Positions 10,450 to 19,362 of a stretch of 23,007 bases of DNA are shown here, piece after piece. A program made the translations under genes and the position numbers. Positions within the stretch are counted from its first letter, which is position 1. Every line of letters starts with the position of its first letter. The DNA comes from Chara braunii. Lineage: Eukaryota > Streptophyta > Charophyceae > Charales > Characeae. Below the pieces are notes generated by a model, which saw nothing but the letters and a program-made list of their open reading frames with translations, was not told where the DNA came from and ran no database searches. Where the stretch lies: the NCBI GenBank assembly GCA_003427395.1, contig BFEA01001032.1:1904-24910 (forward strand), read 5' to 3'.

Positions 10450-10546
10450 TTTCCCTCAAATACAACATACGGTCATTATAGTTGTATTTGGAGTATATTT
10501 CAGTCTAAATACAGTTATAATTACGGTATGATATATTTGGGGAAAG
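10450..10546. mobile_element. Small fold-back element, about 48-base arms
   Basis: The 97-bp segment is nearly its own reverse complement, centred at 10498. The left arm starts TTTCCCTCAAATACAACATA. The reverse complement of the right arm reads TTTCCCCAAATATATCATAC. Inner blocks also pair (ACGGTCATTATA with TATAATTACGGT). It is non-coding and MITE-sized. Confidence 0.75.
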
Positions 10547-10990
10547 AAGGTAGGCCCAGTTCCCAGCACGTGTTACTCCTCCATGAATGGACCGGAGCGG
10601 TGTCCCAAATTAAAAAAAAAAACAAGCGGATGCCTGCCTCATCTGCGGTCGGGATCCTGAGGGGGGGGGGGGGAGGACTATGTAGCGAATATGAGGGACA
10701 ATTCGCTCCTCCGCACGGCCATGCATCTTCCCTACGCGGGTGATTTTACACAGGCCAGATGACTCAATCCCCCAGCCACCCCCTGCCCCCACCAAAACAA
10801 TGCAACCCCTCGAAGAACAAAACAACCATAGGGCGAAGTCCCACTAGTGTGCGTTTAGTCTTGCTTCTGACTTCTTTTACCTGCTCTGTGTGGGTAATGG
10901 TACATGGGCCGGACGGCTCCCCCCCTGACAATCGAAAGTGGCAGCATGAGGGCCTTGCTCCACTACTCACCAATCTTCCACTAGAACACC
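10547..10990. other. Unassigned segment with a G14 run
   Basis: Contains a run of G near 10660-10673 and C-rich sequence at 10770-10800. No gene is supported. Confidence 0.4.
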
Positions 10991-10991
10991 C

Positions 10992-11384
10992 TCATTTTTT
11001 TGTGTGCATGTGGGTAGCAAGGGACCCATGTACGAAATCACACAAAATCGGGCAGCTATGTACTTGTATTCGAACATGAGAACCGACAAACATTTGCGAC
11101 CCCAAACAGAAAGGAAAACAAAAACGGCCCCGAATGTACAAAACGAGAATGAATCTTATGGGAAGATGACCCCGGACAGGAAGGGAAAAAAATACCAGTT
11201 TCCCCTGCGCAAAATGAGAAAGAATCTTACGATAGAACATGAGAAGATAACCCTAGACAGGGAGCGGAAACAAAAACAACCCCTGATGCGCAAAACGAGA
11301 ATGAATCTTCTGCTAGGACATGGGAAGATACACCGCCATGTTTTTTTTTTTTTGTGAAAGTGGGTAGTAGTGGACTATGCATCC
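10992..11384. repeat. Minisatellite bounded by a 40-bp direct repeat
   Basis: Units starting CCCC followed by a RCAAAAYGAGAAWGAATCTT core begin at 11128, 11202 and 11280 (74, 78 and about 61 bases). A partial unit precedes them from about 11070. The block is flanked by related segments at 10992-11033 and 11338-11384 (T-run, TTGTG, GTGGGTAG). The core also matches the TIR element at 19896-20013, so the array probably grew from that family. Confidence 0.75.
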
Positions 11385-11467
11385 CCCGCTGTCATGACCA
11401 CAGGGGCAAACTCGGCCTGCGGTTGGGATCCCGACCGCAGCCGGCGGCACGGCGAAAAATTTGTAAG

Positions 11468-11578
11468 ATATATATATATTTTTATTATATTATATATATA
11501 TATATATCCTCTTCTCTCTCTCTGCCTACGGTTTTACCGGGCAGTTCTGTTTGTGACGATATATATATATATATATAT
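11468..11578. repeat. (AT)n tracts flanking a dispersed repeat
   Basis: AT repeats at 11468-11507 and 11559-11578 flank a segment at 11508-11556 with CTCTGCCT and TTACCGGGCAGTTCTGTTTG. Its reverse complement recurs at 22213-22270, again next to an AT tract. Confidence 0.85.
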
Positions 11579-11610
11579 GTATATTGCAAATCCTACAACC
11601 GCATATATAT

Positions 11611-11651
11611 ATATGGGGTTGTAGGGTTTGAAAAACCCTACAACCCCATAT
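11611..11651. repeat. Perfect 19-bp-arm hairpin with AAACCCTA-type arms
   Basis: ATATGGGGTTGTAGGGTTT (11611-11629) and AAACCCTACAACCCCATAT (11633-11651) are exact reverse complements around a GAA loop. A partial third copy, CCTACAACCGCATAT, precedes it at 11592. The arms resemble the plant telomere unit but are not a telomeric array. Confidence 0.95.
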
Positions 11652-11878
11652 TTTGTTTTCTGAATTTTGACGTTGTTAACACAAAAAAAAATGAAAAAAT
11701 ATCCTTTTTTTCCCCCATTATTTTGTGATTGTTGGTGGGATAAACATGTTGCACATGTTTTTTATTATTTCCTTTATGGACAGATACAAATATAAAAGGG
11801 AAAAACTTGAAAAAAAAAACAAAACGTTTTATTTCCCCCCGCCTTGTTTTTTTTTTTTGACACACACATACTGATCAA

Positions 11879-12008
11879 TTGGTTGATTGATTGATTGATT
11901 GATTGATTGGATTGATTGATTGATAATTGATTGATAAAAAGAAAAAAAAAGTGCACAAAGGCACCAAGTGTGTGTGTGTGCATGTGCATGTGTGCGTGTG
12001 TGTGTGTT
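11879..12008. repeat. (GATT)n and (GT)n microsatellites
   Basis: Imperfect GATT repeats run from 11879 to 11935 and are followed after a short A-rich spacer by GT-rich repeats at 11969-12008. Confidence 0.95.
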
Positions 12009-12411
12009 ATATATGCATTGCGTGGATTCTGCGACCACATCACAGCATGTTGTGCTGAAAGTGCGCTTATAAACAACACCAGGAAAGAGCCCGCAGCCAG
12101 GGATGCCCGTAGAAAAGAATGTTTATAAAGCCCAACTTTCAATAGTCATAAAACGAAAAACGAACCGACCAACGATAAGACAAGTACAACAAGACAAACA
12201 AAATGGCAAGGCTGAGGTCAGAACACACCATGGTACTTGGATGACACACCGCAGCAGAGAACAAAGGGTGGAGGACAAGGGGGAGGCGAGCGGGCAGACA
12301 AACAGGCTGACAGCACTAGGCAGAAGAATGAGGCGGCGACAACAAGGCAACAAGGCAGACAAAAGAATAAACAGCACAAAAAAAACAAAGCGAAAAAAAA
12401 CAAAAGATGAA

Positions 12412-12467
12412 AGATTGTTTCGTCGGAGTTGCACCGACTCATCAGGAGACTGAACCCTCGACAATCT
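12412..12467 (-). ncRNA. Type III hammerhead ribozyme motif
   Basis: A hammerhead ribozyme is a self-cleaving RNA. Read on the minus strand, the 56-nt motif contains the following, in order. AGATTGT (12467-12461) is the 5' strand of stem III. C12460 is the cleavage-site nucleotide, giving the standard GUC. A stem I hairpin of 4 pairs with a hexaloop follows (12459-12446). CTGATGA (12445-12439) is core box 1. Stem II is GTCGG/CCGAC with a 7-base loop. GAAA is core box 2, and ACAATCT (12418-12412) closes stem III with all 7 pairs perfect. Every invariant core base is present. Cleavage is predicted between 12460 and 12459. An open stem III defines type III, the class found in plant retrozymes and small circular RNAs. 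No second copy or LTR pair was found, so the host element is unproven. Activity is inferred, not shown. Confidence 0.88.
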
Positions 12468-12544
12468 GCGGAATCCCGATATTTGATGGTTTGGGTCATT
12501 AACCCTTCGACCCTTGTTGAAGGCAGACTGTCCCCAAGAGGAAC

Positions 12545-12875
12545 ATAGCAGCAGGCAGCAACCCTGTGAACCACCAGGCAACACAGTAGAGGTAACACGA
12601 CTGCACAATGCCAAAAACGACTTGAAGGAACGACATGGCACGCAGCGCGGCAGCCGTGTAGTGAAGCACAAGGCAACACAAGCAAGGCAACAGCACTGCA
12701 GGGGATGACAGTGCGAGTGACCCAGCAGCTGGGCAACCGTGGACTGGAGCACAAGGCACCAGCAACAAGGCAACCAACAGGGCACACAAGCGTCAAGCAC
12801 GGAAGGCACGGCCAACGGATGAGCAGCACGGCAGCGGAGCAGCGAAGCACAAGGCAACACCAACAACACGGCCAC
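12545..12875. repeat. Degenerate minisatellite, 83-98 bp units
   Basis: AGCACAAGGCA recurs at 12665, 12748 and 12846, with a more diverged copy near 12570. Each is preceded by a GGCAGC/GGCAAC-CGTG-like segment and followed by CAACA-rich sequence. This explains the long Cys- and Leu-rich minus-strand frame (12123-12998), which is a repeat translation. Confidence 0.65.
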
Positions 12876-13275
12876 ACCGCACAGCGAACACATCAACCCG
12901 CAAAGAAGCACACGCGAAGCAAGCAGGACAGGTAGCAAGGTAGCGGCGGAGCGCAGATGAGGACGTCCACACATCCAACACGGAGCAAAGCAGCACATGA
13001 CCTACTCACATCACGATTGAACCCCGCAGACTGTTGGCTCCCACCACCCACTGAGCCAGGGAGTCACTCCGACGAATATCCGTCATCACCGACAGGCAAC
13101 GCAGACATCCCGAACCGAGCAGCCCCCATAAGAGTGCAATAGGCACTCCAAACGAGGAACCACCGACTGTTTGGCACTACTTAAGGGTGCTCAGTTGGGC
13201 ACACAAAAATAACTTCAGAAAAAATCAAGGGAAGGACAGACAACAGAAGAAAGAACAACATATATAAAACTGATT

Positions 13276-13448
13276 GTGTGTGTGTGTGTATGTGTGAGTG
13301 TGTGTGCGCGTGTGCCGGAGGGATCCTCCACCAGTCAAACAATCAATCAATCAAACAATCAATCAATCAACCAATCAATCAATCGAAAAATCAATGACTC
13401 AATCACACATATGATCAAACACACACAAGCAATCAATCAATCAATCAG
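13276..13448. repeat. (GT)n and (AATC)n microsatellites
   Basis: GT-rich repeats at 13276-13315 are followed by interrupted AATC repeats at 13336-13448. The tetranucleotide is the reverse complement of the GATT tract at 11879-11935, so the two tracts border the intervening 1.4 kb in opposite sense. Confidence 0.95.
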
Positions 13449-13454
13449 TTTTTT

Positions 13455-13650
13455 TTCACCCCCCACCCCCACCCCCACCCCCAAAAACTCGTTCTTTTCT
13501 ATTTTTCGATGGTCCATGAATCTCTCTCCCCCCCAAACCCCCCCAACTTCGACCCCCCCGTTTTTTTCTTTTTCCCACTTTGAGGGGGTGGGGTCGGTAT
13601 CCCGGTCCCGGAATCCCAACCTCAATCAGCGGGACCCCCCTCCCCTCGGC
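13455..13650. repeat. C-rich low-complexity tract
   Basis: CCACCC repeats (about 13458-13485) and several C6-C7 runs separated by T-rich sequence. The Gly-rich end of the minus-strand frame at 13456-14340 is this tract translated. Confidence 0.85.
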
Positions 13651-14270
13651 CGCAGGAGGCAGTTTTTGACCATGGCCGCTGCAGTCATGGCTGCGGGCTC
13701 GCTTTCTCGACGGCAGACCTCGGTCGTGACCTCGACGACCACGGCTGCTGGGGATACATAGGTAGTGGATGTGGACACGGTCAGCTGTGTGTTTGGAAAC
13801 TCTAGACCCGAAACGTGAGTGCGGGACAGCGCCCTGTTGCCTCCCACTCGCAAAACAACAAAAACAGAAAGTGGGAGACAGCACTAACAAACAAAACGAC
13901 AAGGCCAGCTTCTCTCGCAATTTCAACGACTCGCGGGCATGGCAACATTCAAAAAAACAAAAACATGGAGTCCCGCAACAGCCGCAACGCCCTATCCAGA
14001 AAGACACCATTCCTGCCCAGCTCCACACACCTACCGTCTTCCTGGCTTTTTTTTCTCTGTTCGTTGCGAGCCCACTATACCCTTGAAGAGAGCAAGGGGG
14101 GGAAAAAAAATGTAATTTACTAGTTTGACACTCCATGTGTGTACCGACTACCATCCTCACCCGACTTGAAGGCCTGGTCATTATGGCTGCATCTGGACGA
14201 AAAGTTGCCCAAATACAGTTAAACCACCAGTACCTTTCGCAGCCATTTTGCCATTTCGCGCTGGTTAATC
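13651..14270. other. Unassigned spacer
   Basis: A short ATG-GCC-GCT-GCA frame starts at 13673 but stops after 29 codons. No gene, RNA or repeat is supported. Confidence 0.4.
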
Positions 14271-14370
14271 GCTCCCCACCAATAGATGGAGCTCCCCCCC
14301 AGGTGTTAGCGGTGTCTGCTCTTATCAGCACCACTAACACTGACGGGGCCGTGTTAAAAAAAACAACAAC
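14271..14370 (+). mobile_element. Solo LINE 3' tail (copy 3)
   Basis: The sequence from GCTCCCCACCAATAGATGGA through TCTTATCAGCACCACTAACA to an A-rich end closely matches the tail at 5746-5857. The match stops abruptly upstream of about 14250, so only the last 100 bases of the element were inserted or survive. The similar peptides read on the minus strand of both copies are an artefact of this repeat. Confidence 0.8.
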
Positions 14371-14669
14371 ACGGAGGCCGCACTCAGCCTACGGCGGCGG
14401 CCAGAAGCCGTGCCGAAACTCCGCACGCAGGGCCTGCAGGCGATACGGAAGAAAGAAAGGTACTGGCAGTTTAAAATGACCAGTCGGGCGCTCTATTTGC
14501 CTGAAGACAGTAGGAAATACCATTACCCTTACCGTCTTTCCTGATACACAACTGCCTCTACCACTGAATGTATACAGTCAATGTCTCAGGTCGGATGCAG
14601 GCACGCTGAGGATGCATGGCATTCGAGGGGAATCGGCAGGACACTTGAAATGTGATTTCGTTAGGATTG

Positions 14670-15315
14670 AGGCCTGGACCCCACAGAAATGCGGATGGAA
14701 GAGACATCTGCCCATGACAAGCGGACAATTTTGATTTTCTTGGGACCCCACAGCAAAGTGACTTTTGCGGCAAAGCGAAAATAAAAGATTTCCGTATTAA
14801 GAAAGCTCAATAGCTATAGCTCAAAAAAAAGTGCTCGACCGTCCAAGTGGTTTACGGGGGACTGTAGGAACGACCGTGCAACAGATCGCAGCAGGCCACA
14901 CCAGCATGTTCGAGGGCCGGGAGAGGAAGAAGGGCCGGACAACGGGAAGTCCGAGAATTACTGTCTTGTTGTACAATCGGAAAGATTATATTTGATATTC
15001 GAATAGTTAAAGCTAGTGCTCCTGCTGGGGGAAACACGACCTCGGAAACTTTCAAGATGCTCCCCCACCTCCACCCTCTGCACTCGACACAAATTTGCGG
15101 CTAGGAATGCTCCAGACAGACTTGTCCAGGCCGCAAACAACGTGAAAAAGGAAAAATGCATTCTTCCAGGCCACAAACTTCCGTGAGCGGGATCTCGAAA
15201 AGAGTCCGCGAACCAAATTCCGTTACACCCAGGACGTCTGCAGGGGATTGTGGGGTCCTGGAAACTGTTTGAAGGCAGAGTTTTTTCCATACACATTTCT
15301 GTAGGGTCCAGGCCT
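14670..15315. repeat. Long-range inverted repeat, 31-bp arms
   Basis: AGGCCTGGACCC-ACAGAAATG (14670 onward) and 15285-15315 are reverse complements with three or so mismatches over 31 bases. A second block, GGACCCCAC near 14743 and GTGGGGTCC near 15251, is mirrored at matching spacing. The roughly 585-bp interior has no recognisable gene. It could be a non-autonomous transposon. Confidence 0.55.
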
Positions 15316-15990
15316 GAGTCTTTCAACCTTTTTCCGTTTCTCAATTTCTGACATACTCACGTAAAAGAAACATTCTGCATATCCATTATAGCCCTGAGGC
15401 AAATGTTTTTCAGATAATAAGCACTCTATCCCAGTACCTATCCCTGGCTATCACCCGTTCCTTCTTTTGTGTGGTAGTGTGGTAGACGATTGGTGTTCGA
15501 CACTGCTTCGCCCGAAAAAAAACGAAAAAGAAACAACTGCGGGCGCAGCGGGTTTGGAGTTCTGGAAAGGCAAAAAACAAAACTAAATGGCACTTTTTGC
15601 TTCTTTTTTCTTTTTTTTAATTAAAGGCGGGGAACCGGGCCTGGCACTGGGCGTGCTGGAGACTTGGTCGAGGCTCACCGGCCAGGTCCAGACTCATCGT
15701 GGGAGGTCGAAATGGAGGTCGAAATGTCCGATTAAATCGAACATAGCAATATTATTTTCTGCTTTTTTGGAATTCAGACGCCCTCTGCACACCACGGCCC
15801 ACCCCTGTAGTTATGACACCCATGCTTATTACAAAATGCCGTGCCGTCTTTTCAAACCCGGCGCCTGATTTTTTTTTTCGCTCGCACTTGTCTTTTTTGG
15901 CGATTCAAGACTCGCATTTTGACTGAAGTGCACTTAGCTCAGATACAAAACAACCTCCTCATGACACTCAAGTTATAAAATGAGAAACAG
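15316..15990. other. Unassigned spacer
   Basis: No supported gene. A small duplication, GGTCGAAATG, occurs twice at about 15707-15726. Confidence 0.4.
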
Positions 15991-15999
15991 AACAAAAAG

Positions 16000-16150
16000 A
16001 AAAACAGTTGTAAATCCTTCGGGACATCCGTTAAAATTGGAACGATACAGAGAAAGAAGATTATTAGCATGGCCCCTGCGCTTTCAAGGATGACACACAT
16101 AAATCGAGAAATGGTCCAAATAAAAAGAAACAAAAAAAAAAACAGTTGTA
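16000..16150 (+). mobile_element. Retroposed U6 insertion with target-site duplication
   Basis: AAAAACAGTTGTA occurs at 16000-16012 and again at 16138-16150, bracketing a U6 snRNA copy that ends in an A-rich tail. With mismatches, the match can be extended several bases upstream. Direct repeat, A-tail and snRNA body together are the classical signature of LINE-mediated retroposition. Confidence 0.85.
16013..16121 (+). pseudogene. Near full-length U6 snRNA retropseudogene (copy 2)
   Basis: U6 snRNA is the catalytic snRNA of the spliceosome. This copy starts in the 5' stem-loop (CCTTCGGGACATCC) and runs through AAATTGGAACGATACAGAGA, TTAGCATGGCCCCTGCGC and AAGGATGACA to AAATCGAGAAATGGTCCAAAT. 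The ACAGAGA box (16047-16053) and AGC triad (16066-16068) are intact. There are insertions of about 4 and 2 bases just after ACAGAGA and of 3 bases after CTGCGC. No T-run terminator follows, and I see no plant upstream sequence element. It is flanked by a target-site duplication, so it is a retrocopy rather than the parent gene. Confidence 0.88.
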
Positions 16151-16283
16151 GGCCACCAGTACACACGGGCAGGGAGACGCTACACTGCATGCCAAGTTTT
16201 TTCCAAACCGCGAGCGACATACTTAGTTTCTTTTTTCGGCTAACGCCGCCAGCCATTGTGGTTCCCCCGGGCCCGAGCCACAT

Positions 16284-16320
16284 AATTTATTTATTTATTT
16301 ATTTTTATTTTATTTTATTC
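16284..16320. repeat. (TTTA)n microsatellite
   Basis: TTTA repeats grade into TTTTA repeats. Confidence 0.95.
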
Positions 16321-16636
16321 CAATCGAGCCGCAGAATTTTCAGAGTACGCCATGTACAAAATTCTGCAAGGCTGAGGCCATGCACCGGTGGTTTGACAAA
16401 ATCGCTGTTATCGTGACAGCAACTCTACGCCATGCGGATCGCACAGAGCACCCGAGTCCCAACTGGGACCCAAGCATATCCGAATCCCACTGGATATTTA
16501 GGTGGGGCAAGCCAGGCTAGAGGGCCAGGAGTTCTGTGTGTGTGGGAGTCCTGAGTGGAACCAAGGGTATCAGACCCATCAGTAGGGCAAAAGCAGGTGA
16601 GATAGAGGGGTCTGAAATTCGTCAAGAACCAGAAGG

Positions 16637-16663
<27 letters not shown>
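16637..16663 (+). repeat. A27 tract, possible retroposon tail
   Basis: Pure run of 27 A. Its length and isolation suggest the 3' end of a retroposed sequence lying upstream, but that sequence (16340-16636) is not recognised. Confidence 0.6.
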
Positions 16664-16668
<5 letters not shown>

Positions 16669-16975
16669 AGATATCTGTAATGGAACTCTGGAAATTTTGC
16701 ATCCAATACAAAAAAACACATGTTCTTGGGCTGAGCAGACAGAAGCCCCTAGTAATACTGGGAGTTTTCCACACGGGAGCTCGAAGATATGGGCTTAAGC
16801 ACAAGTACACCATACATAGGCCCGCGGGTGTCAGCATGAAACCTGCACCACTCTGGAGGCCGCTGAATTTTTCTTTTCAACGGCGCCCCGCGCCGAGCGG
16901 GCCGTCCGAGTTTGCTTGGGACGACAAAAACTTGTCTGCAGGGCGGGGGCTGTGAACTGGAAACCAACCAGTGCA
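16664..16975. other. Unassigned segment
   Basis: No supported gene. Several open frames here belong to those generated by the palindrome that follows. Confidence 0.4.
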
Positions 16976-17185
16976 TTTCCCAGTCATTTTGCAGCGACGC
17001 ATCGTGCATGCAGGCACCTCAGGGGAGATGTACAGTGGTGCTGTTTCGTCCAAAATCCATCCAAACAAAGCGGATCGTGTGCGAGGCCCGATTCGCCTGG
17101 ATGGATTTCGGACAAAACGGCAGCCTGGTACATCCTGCCCGACGCGCCTGCATGCAAAGTACTCTCCTGCAGAATGGCTGGGAAA
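16976..17185. mobile_element. 210-bp fold-back element
   Basis: The two halves are imperfect reverse complements centred at 17080.5. TTTCCCAGTCATTTTGCAG at 16976 pairs with the block ending at 17185. GTCCAAAATCCATCCA at 17048 pairs with TGGATGGATTTCGGAC ending at 17113. Both give the same centre, so there is no net indel. Because it is a palindrome, the open frames on the two strands encode related peptides. These are artefacts, not genes. Confidence 0.85.
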
Positions 17186-17282
17186 GGTATAAAATGGAGC
17201 GCTGCCAATGTCCCCACACATGCAAAACAAGCTTGCTAAGGAGGATGTTCAACCCGAAAAAAACAATAATGAAAAAAAAAAG

Positions 17283-17361
17283 GGAAAATTTGTCTGGCGC
17301 CCCTGTATTTTCCATTAATTTGCGTCGCGCCCCTCCGACATCCGATTTACCCTGCTGCACC
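17283..17361 (-). mobile_element. 80-bp dispersed repeat, minus copy
   Basis: Its reverse complement matches 19363-19442 with about two mismatches, including ATCGGATGTCGGAGGGGCGC and ATACAGGGGCGCCAGACAAA. On its own strand it is followed by an A-run (plus-strand T side is replaced by A here, so the tail is ambiguous). Confidence 0.85.
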
Positions 17362-17538
17362 CCTCTGACAAGCAGTGAAATTTCCCATACAACCCTGGTG
17401 TCGTTTGGGCCTCATATGTTTTCGTAATGCCCCTACCGGTATCCCACATCAAATTTGCATCATGCCCCTACCGGATAGCCGTTGGGTAAATTTCCGATAT
17501 ACCCCTACGGGTACCAACCATCTTTTCAGTGTGCCCCT
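17300..17538. repeat. CCCCT-periodic minisatellite, about 30-37 bp units
   Basis: CCCCT occurs at 17300, 17330, 17360, 17430, 17465, 17502 and 17534, with a degenerate copy near 17393. The later units share GCCCCTACCGG, then an AAATTT word, then CAT or GATAT. Units are strongly diverged but the phase is kept. Confidence 0.7.
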
Positions 17539-17729
17539 GTCGCCGTTGGAGGCACTCAAGGGAATTTCCAAATGGCCTGGGAGCAAGCTACCGGGGCATG
17601 ACAGAAATTTGTGAGTGTCCCCATGTTTCTGCCACGCCCTTGCTTGTGTGCAACGACACCAGGACACTCTGGCTGGGTAATGTCACACGTCATGCGGCCT
17701 CCCTGCGATGCACATTATCTTTGTGGATA

Positions 17730-18205
17730 GTCTCTCTCTCTCTCTCTCTCTGTTCCCTTCTTACCAGCGAGTGGCACGGGTGGATTTCTTGTTGCTGAAC
17801 ATACCTTTCCTATTGATTCGGGGCCTCTCATCACCATGTGAAGTGCTATAGCAACATGACAGCAGCAGCATGATAGTAGCGCCGTAGCTTCATGGAATGG
17901 CAACCAGATAGTCTCCCTCTGGAAAACAGTGAACACCTTGTTGTTCAAAACATTAATTTCCTCAATGTATCTGACTGGAATCATTTGTGAAGATGCAGTT
18001 GAAAGAGTTGGTACCAGTGTCATGTGGATGACTCTAACCCGATACTTGGTAAGTTGCTTAGCTAGCTTTCTATCCATGTTTGGGATTGCATCTCATTCAT
18101 TGATGCAGAACAAACATTTCATGCTTTCATATGTGCGTTGGACAGGATCCACATACAGACCCGCATGGAATTGAATCGGTGTTGCCACAGCATTGGCAGG
18201 CATGA
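17730..18205 (-). pseudogene. Possible decayed coding fragment, unrecognised
   Basis: On the minus strand an ATG at about 18205 opens MPANAVATPIQFHAGLYVDP, which runs to a single TGA. The same frame then continues from an ATG at 18077 as MDRKLAKQLTKYRVRVIHMT and stays open past VFTVFQRETIWLPFHEA to a low-complexity CT tract near 17750. Amino-acid composition looks more protein-like than the neighbouring frames. I do not recognise a family. It could be a captured or degenerate gene fragment, or chance. Confidence 0.25.
17732..17750. repeat. (CT)n microsatellite
   Basis: Short uninterrupted CT repeat. Confidence 0.9.
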
Positions 18206-18950
18206 CAGTTTAATGCGTTAACTGCTGGTGTCAGAGAGCTTTTGGACACCCTTTTTCATGCTACAATCTTTCCCCGACACACAACGAACAGTCATCGCGA
18301 AAGTACATACGCTATCTTTGTAGCCTGAAATGAACCCTTATGTACAGTCTGATTTCCAAGTTTGTGCAGCGTGTAGCTTCCTGTGTGACGCTCTGTGGTG
18401 GTCCAATTTGCTGAAGATTTCCACGTTTGAGTGTGCTTTTGTGGTATTGCCTGTGCGATAAAAACTTAACAGGAAAGTGGGATGTCAGCAGTTCCCGTGA
18501 GTGCAATGAACCTCAAAGTTCATCACACCAACGAGTGCTCACATCAGCATGCATGTCAGGCAGACTGCATTGTCACATATTGCACAGGTAGACGATGATT
18601 AGTAGACCATCTCCTCCATTCACTCTTCCACATTTCCCCCTTTCGCTCTAACAATCCCCTCCTCACCCCCTCTACCCTCTCAGCATTTTTCTCTTCGGAA
18701 AGTTTTTGTTTTCTTCAGTCTCTTCCTGCTCTACTCATGCATCTCCCCTTTCCCCTTTCTCTCTTTCCCCTCTCTCGTACGGATGAATGGTCACGGAGGA
18801 AAAGTCTTCTTGTCCCCCTTGTTTTTCTCCCCGAGTCAGCATCACATCCAACGGGAGAGCTGACAATTGGGGCAAGGGCAAGCCATTTGTTCACACGATG
18901 GCACGAATTGGGAGCCACACACTTCGCATCGTGTTGTTTTGAGCAAGCAA
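18206..18950. other. Unassigned, with pyrimidine-rich tract
   Basis: 18605-18780 is strongly CT-rich. No gene or RNA is supported. Confidence 0.5.
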
Positions 18951-18952
18951 AA

Positions 18953-18954
<2 letters not shown>

Positions 18955-19001
<47 letters not shown>

Positions 19002-19010
19002 AAGAGAGGA
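18955..19010. repeat. (GT)n(GA)n compound microsatellite
   Basis: GT repeats to about 18984 switch directly to GA repeats. Confidence 0.97.
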
Positions 19011-19362
19011 AGGCGAATGAATAGGAACATAGATTGGAAGAGTGTGTAGAGGAGGAAAGGCATGAGTGAACAGGGACGAGTGAAAGCGAAGATGGTGATC
19101 CGTTTTCCAGCAGGAGGTTGGCCTCCACGAGTGTGGGCGCGTCAAGAGAAATGGCGGCGGCGCGTCAACAACTACGGCGTTCGAAATTGAATTCAAATTT
19201 CCACCGCCTCACTGCTGCAGGGGCAGCACAGGAAGATGGGTCCCCCTACAAGGGCATATGGCGCAGAGCCTGATGGAATGGGACCGCCAGTTGAGGGAGG
19301 GCGTCCTGGAAAGTTGCGCCCACTACCAACAGGGGCCTGCCGGGAAGATTTTCAGGCCCAGG

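Noticed and set aside
12123-12998. 291-codon Cys- and Leu-rich minus-strand ORF
   Set aside because: It translates a degenerate minisatellite and runs through the hammerhead motif. Alternative frames give similar low-complexity peptides, and no domain is visible.
13000-13060. Partial resemblance to the hammerhead flank (GGGTTCA followed by TGATG-GAGT on the minus strand), as a possible second LTR copy
   Set aside because: GAAA and stem II are missing and the match is short. It is not enough to claim a degenerate ribozyme.
13456-14340. 294-codon minus-strand ORF
   Set aside because: Its N-terminus is the antisense of the LINE tail repeat and its C-terminus is the C-rich tract translated as Gly. 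The middle shows no recognisable domain.
14783-14800. AAAGATTTCCGT, identical to a U5 snRNA loop region
   Set aside because: Only 12 bases match and the neighbouring U5 stems and Sm site are absent.
16912-17427. 171-codon plus-strand ORF and overlapping frames on both strands
   Set aside because: They arise from the palindrome at 16976-17185 and the dispersed repeat at 17283-17361.
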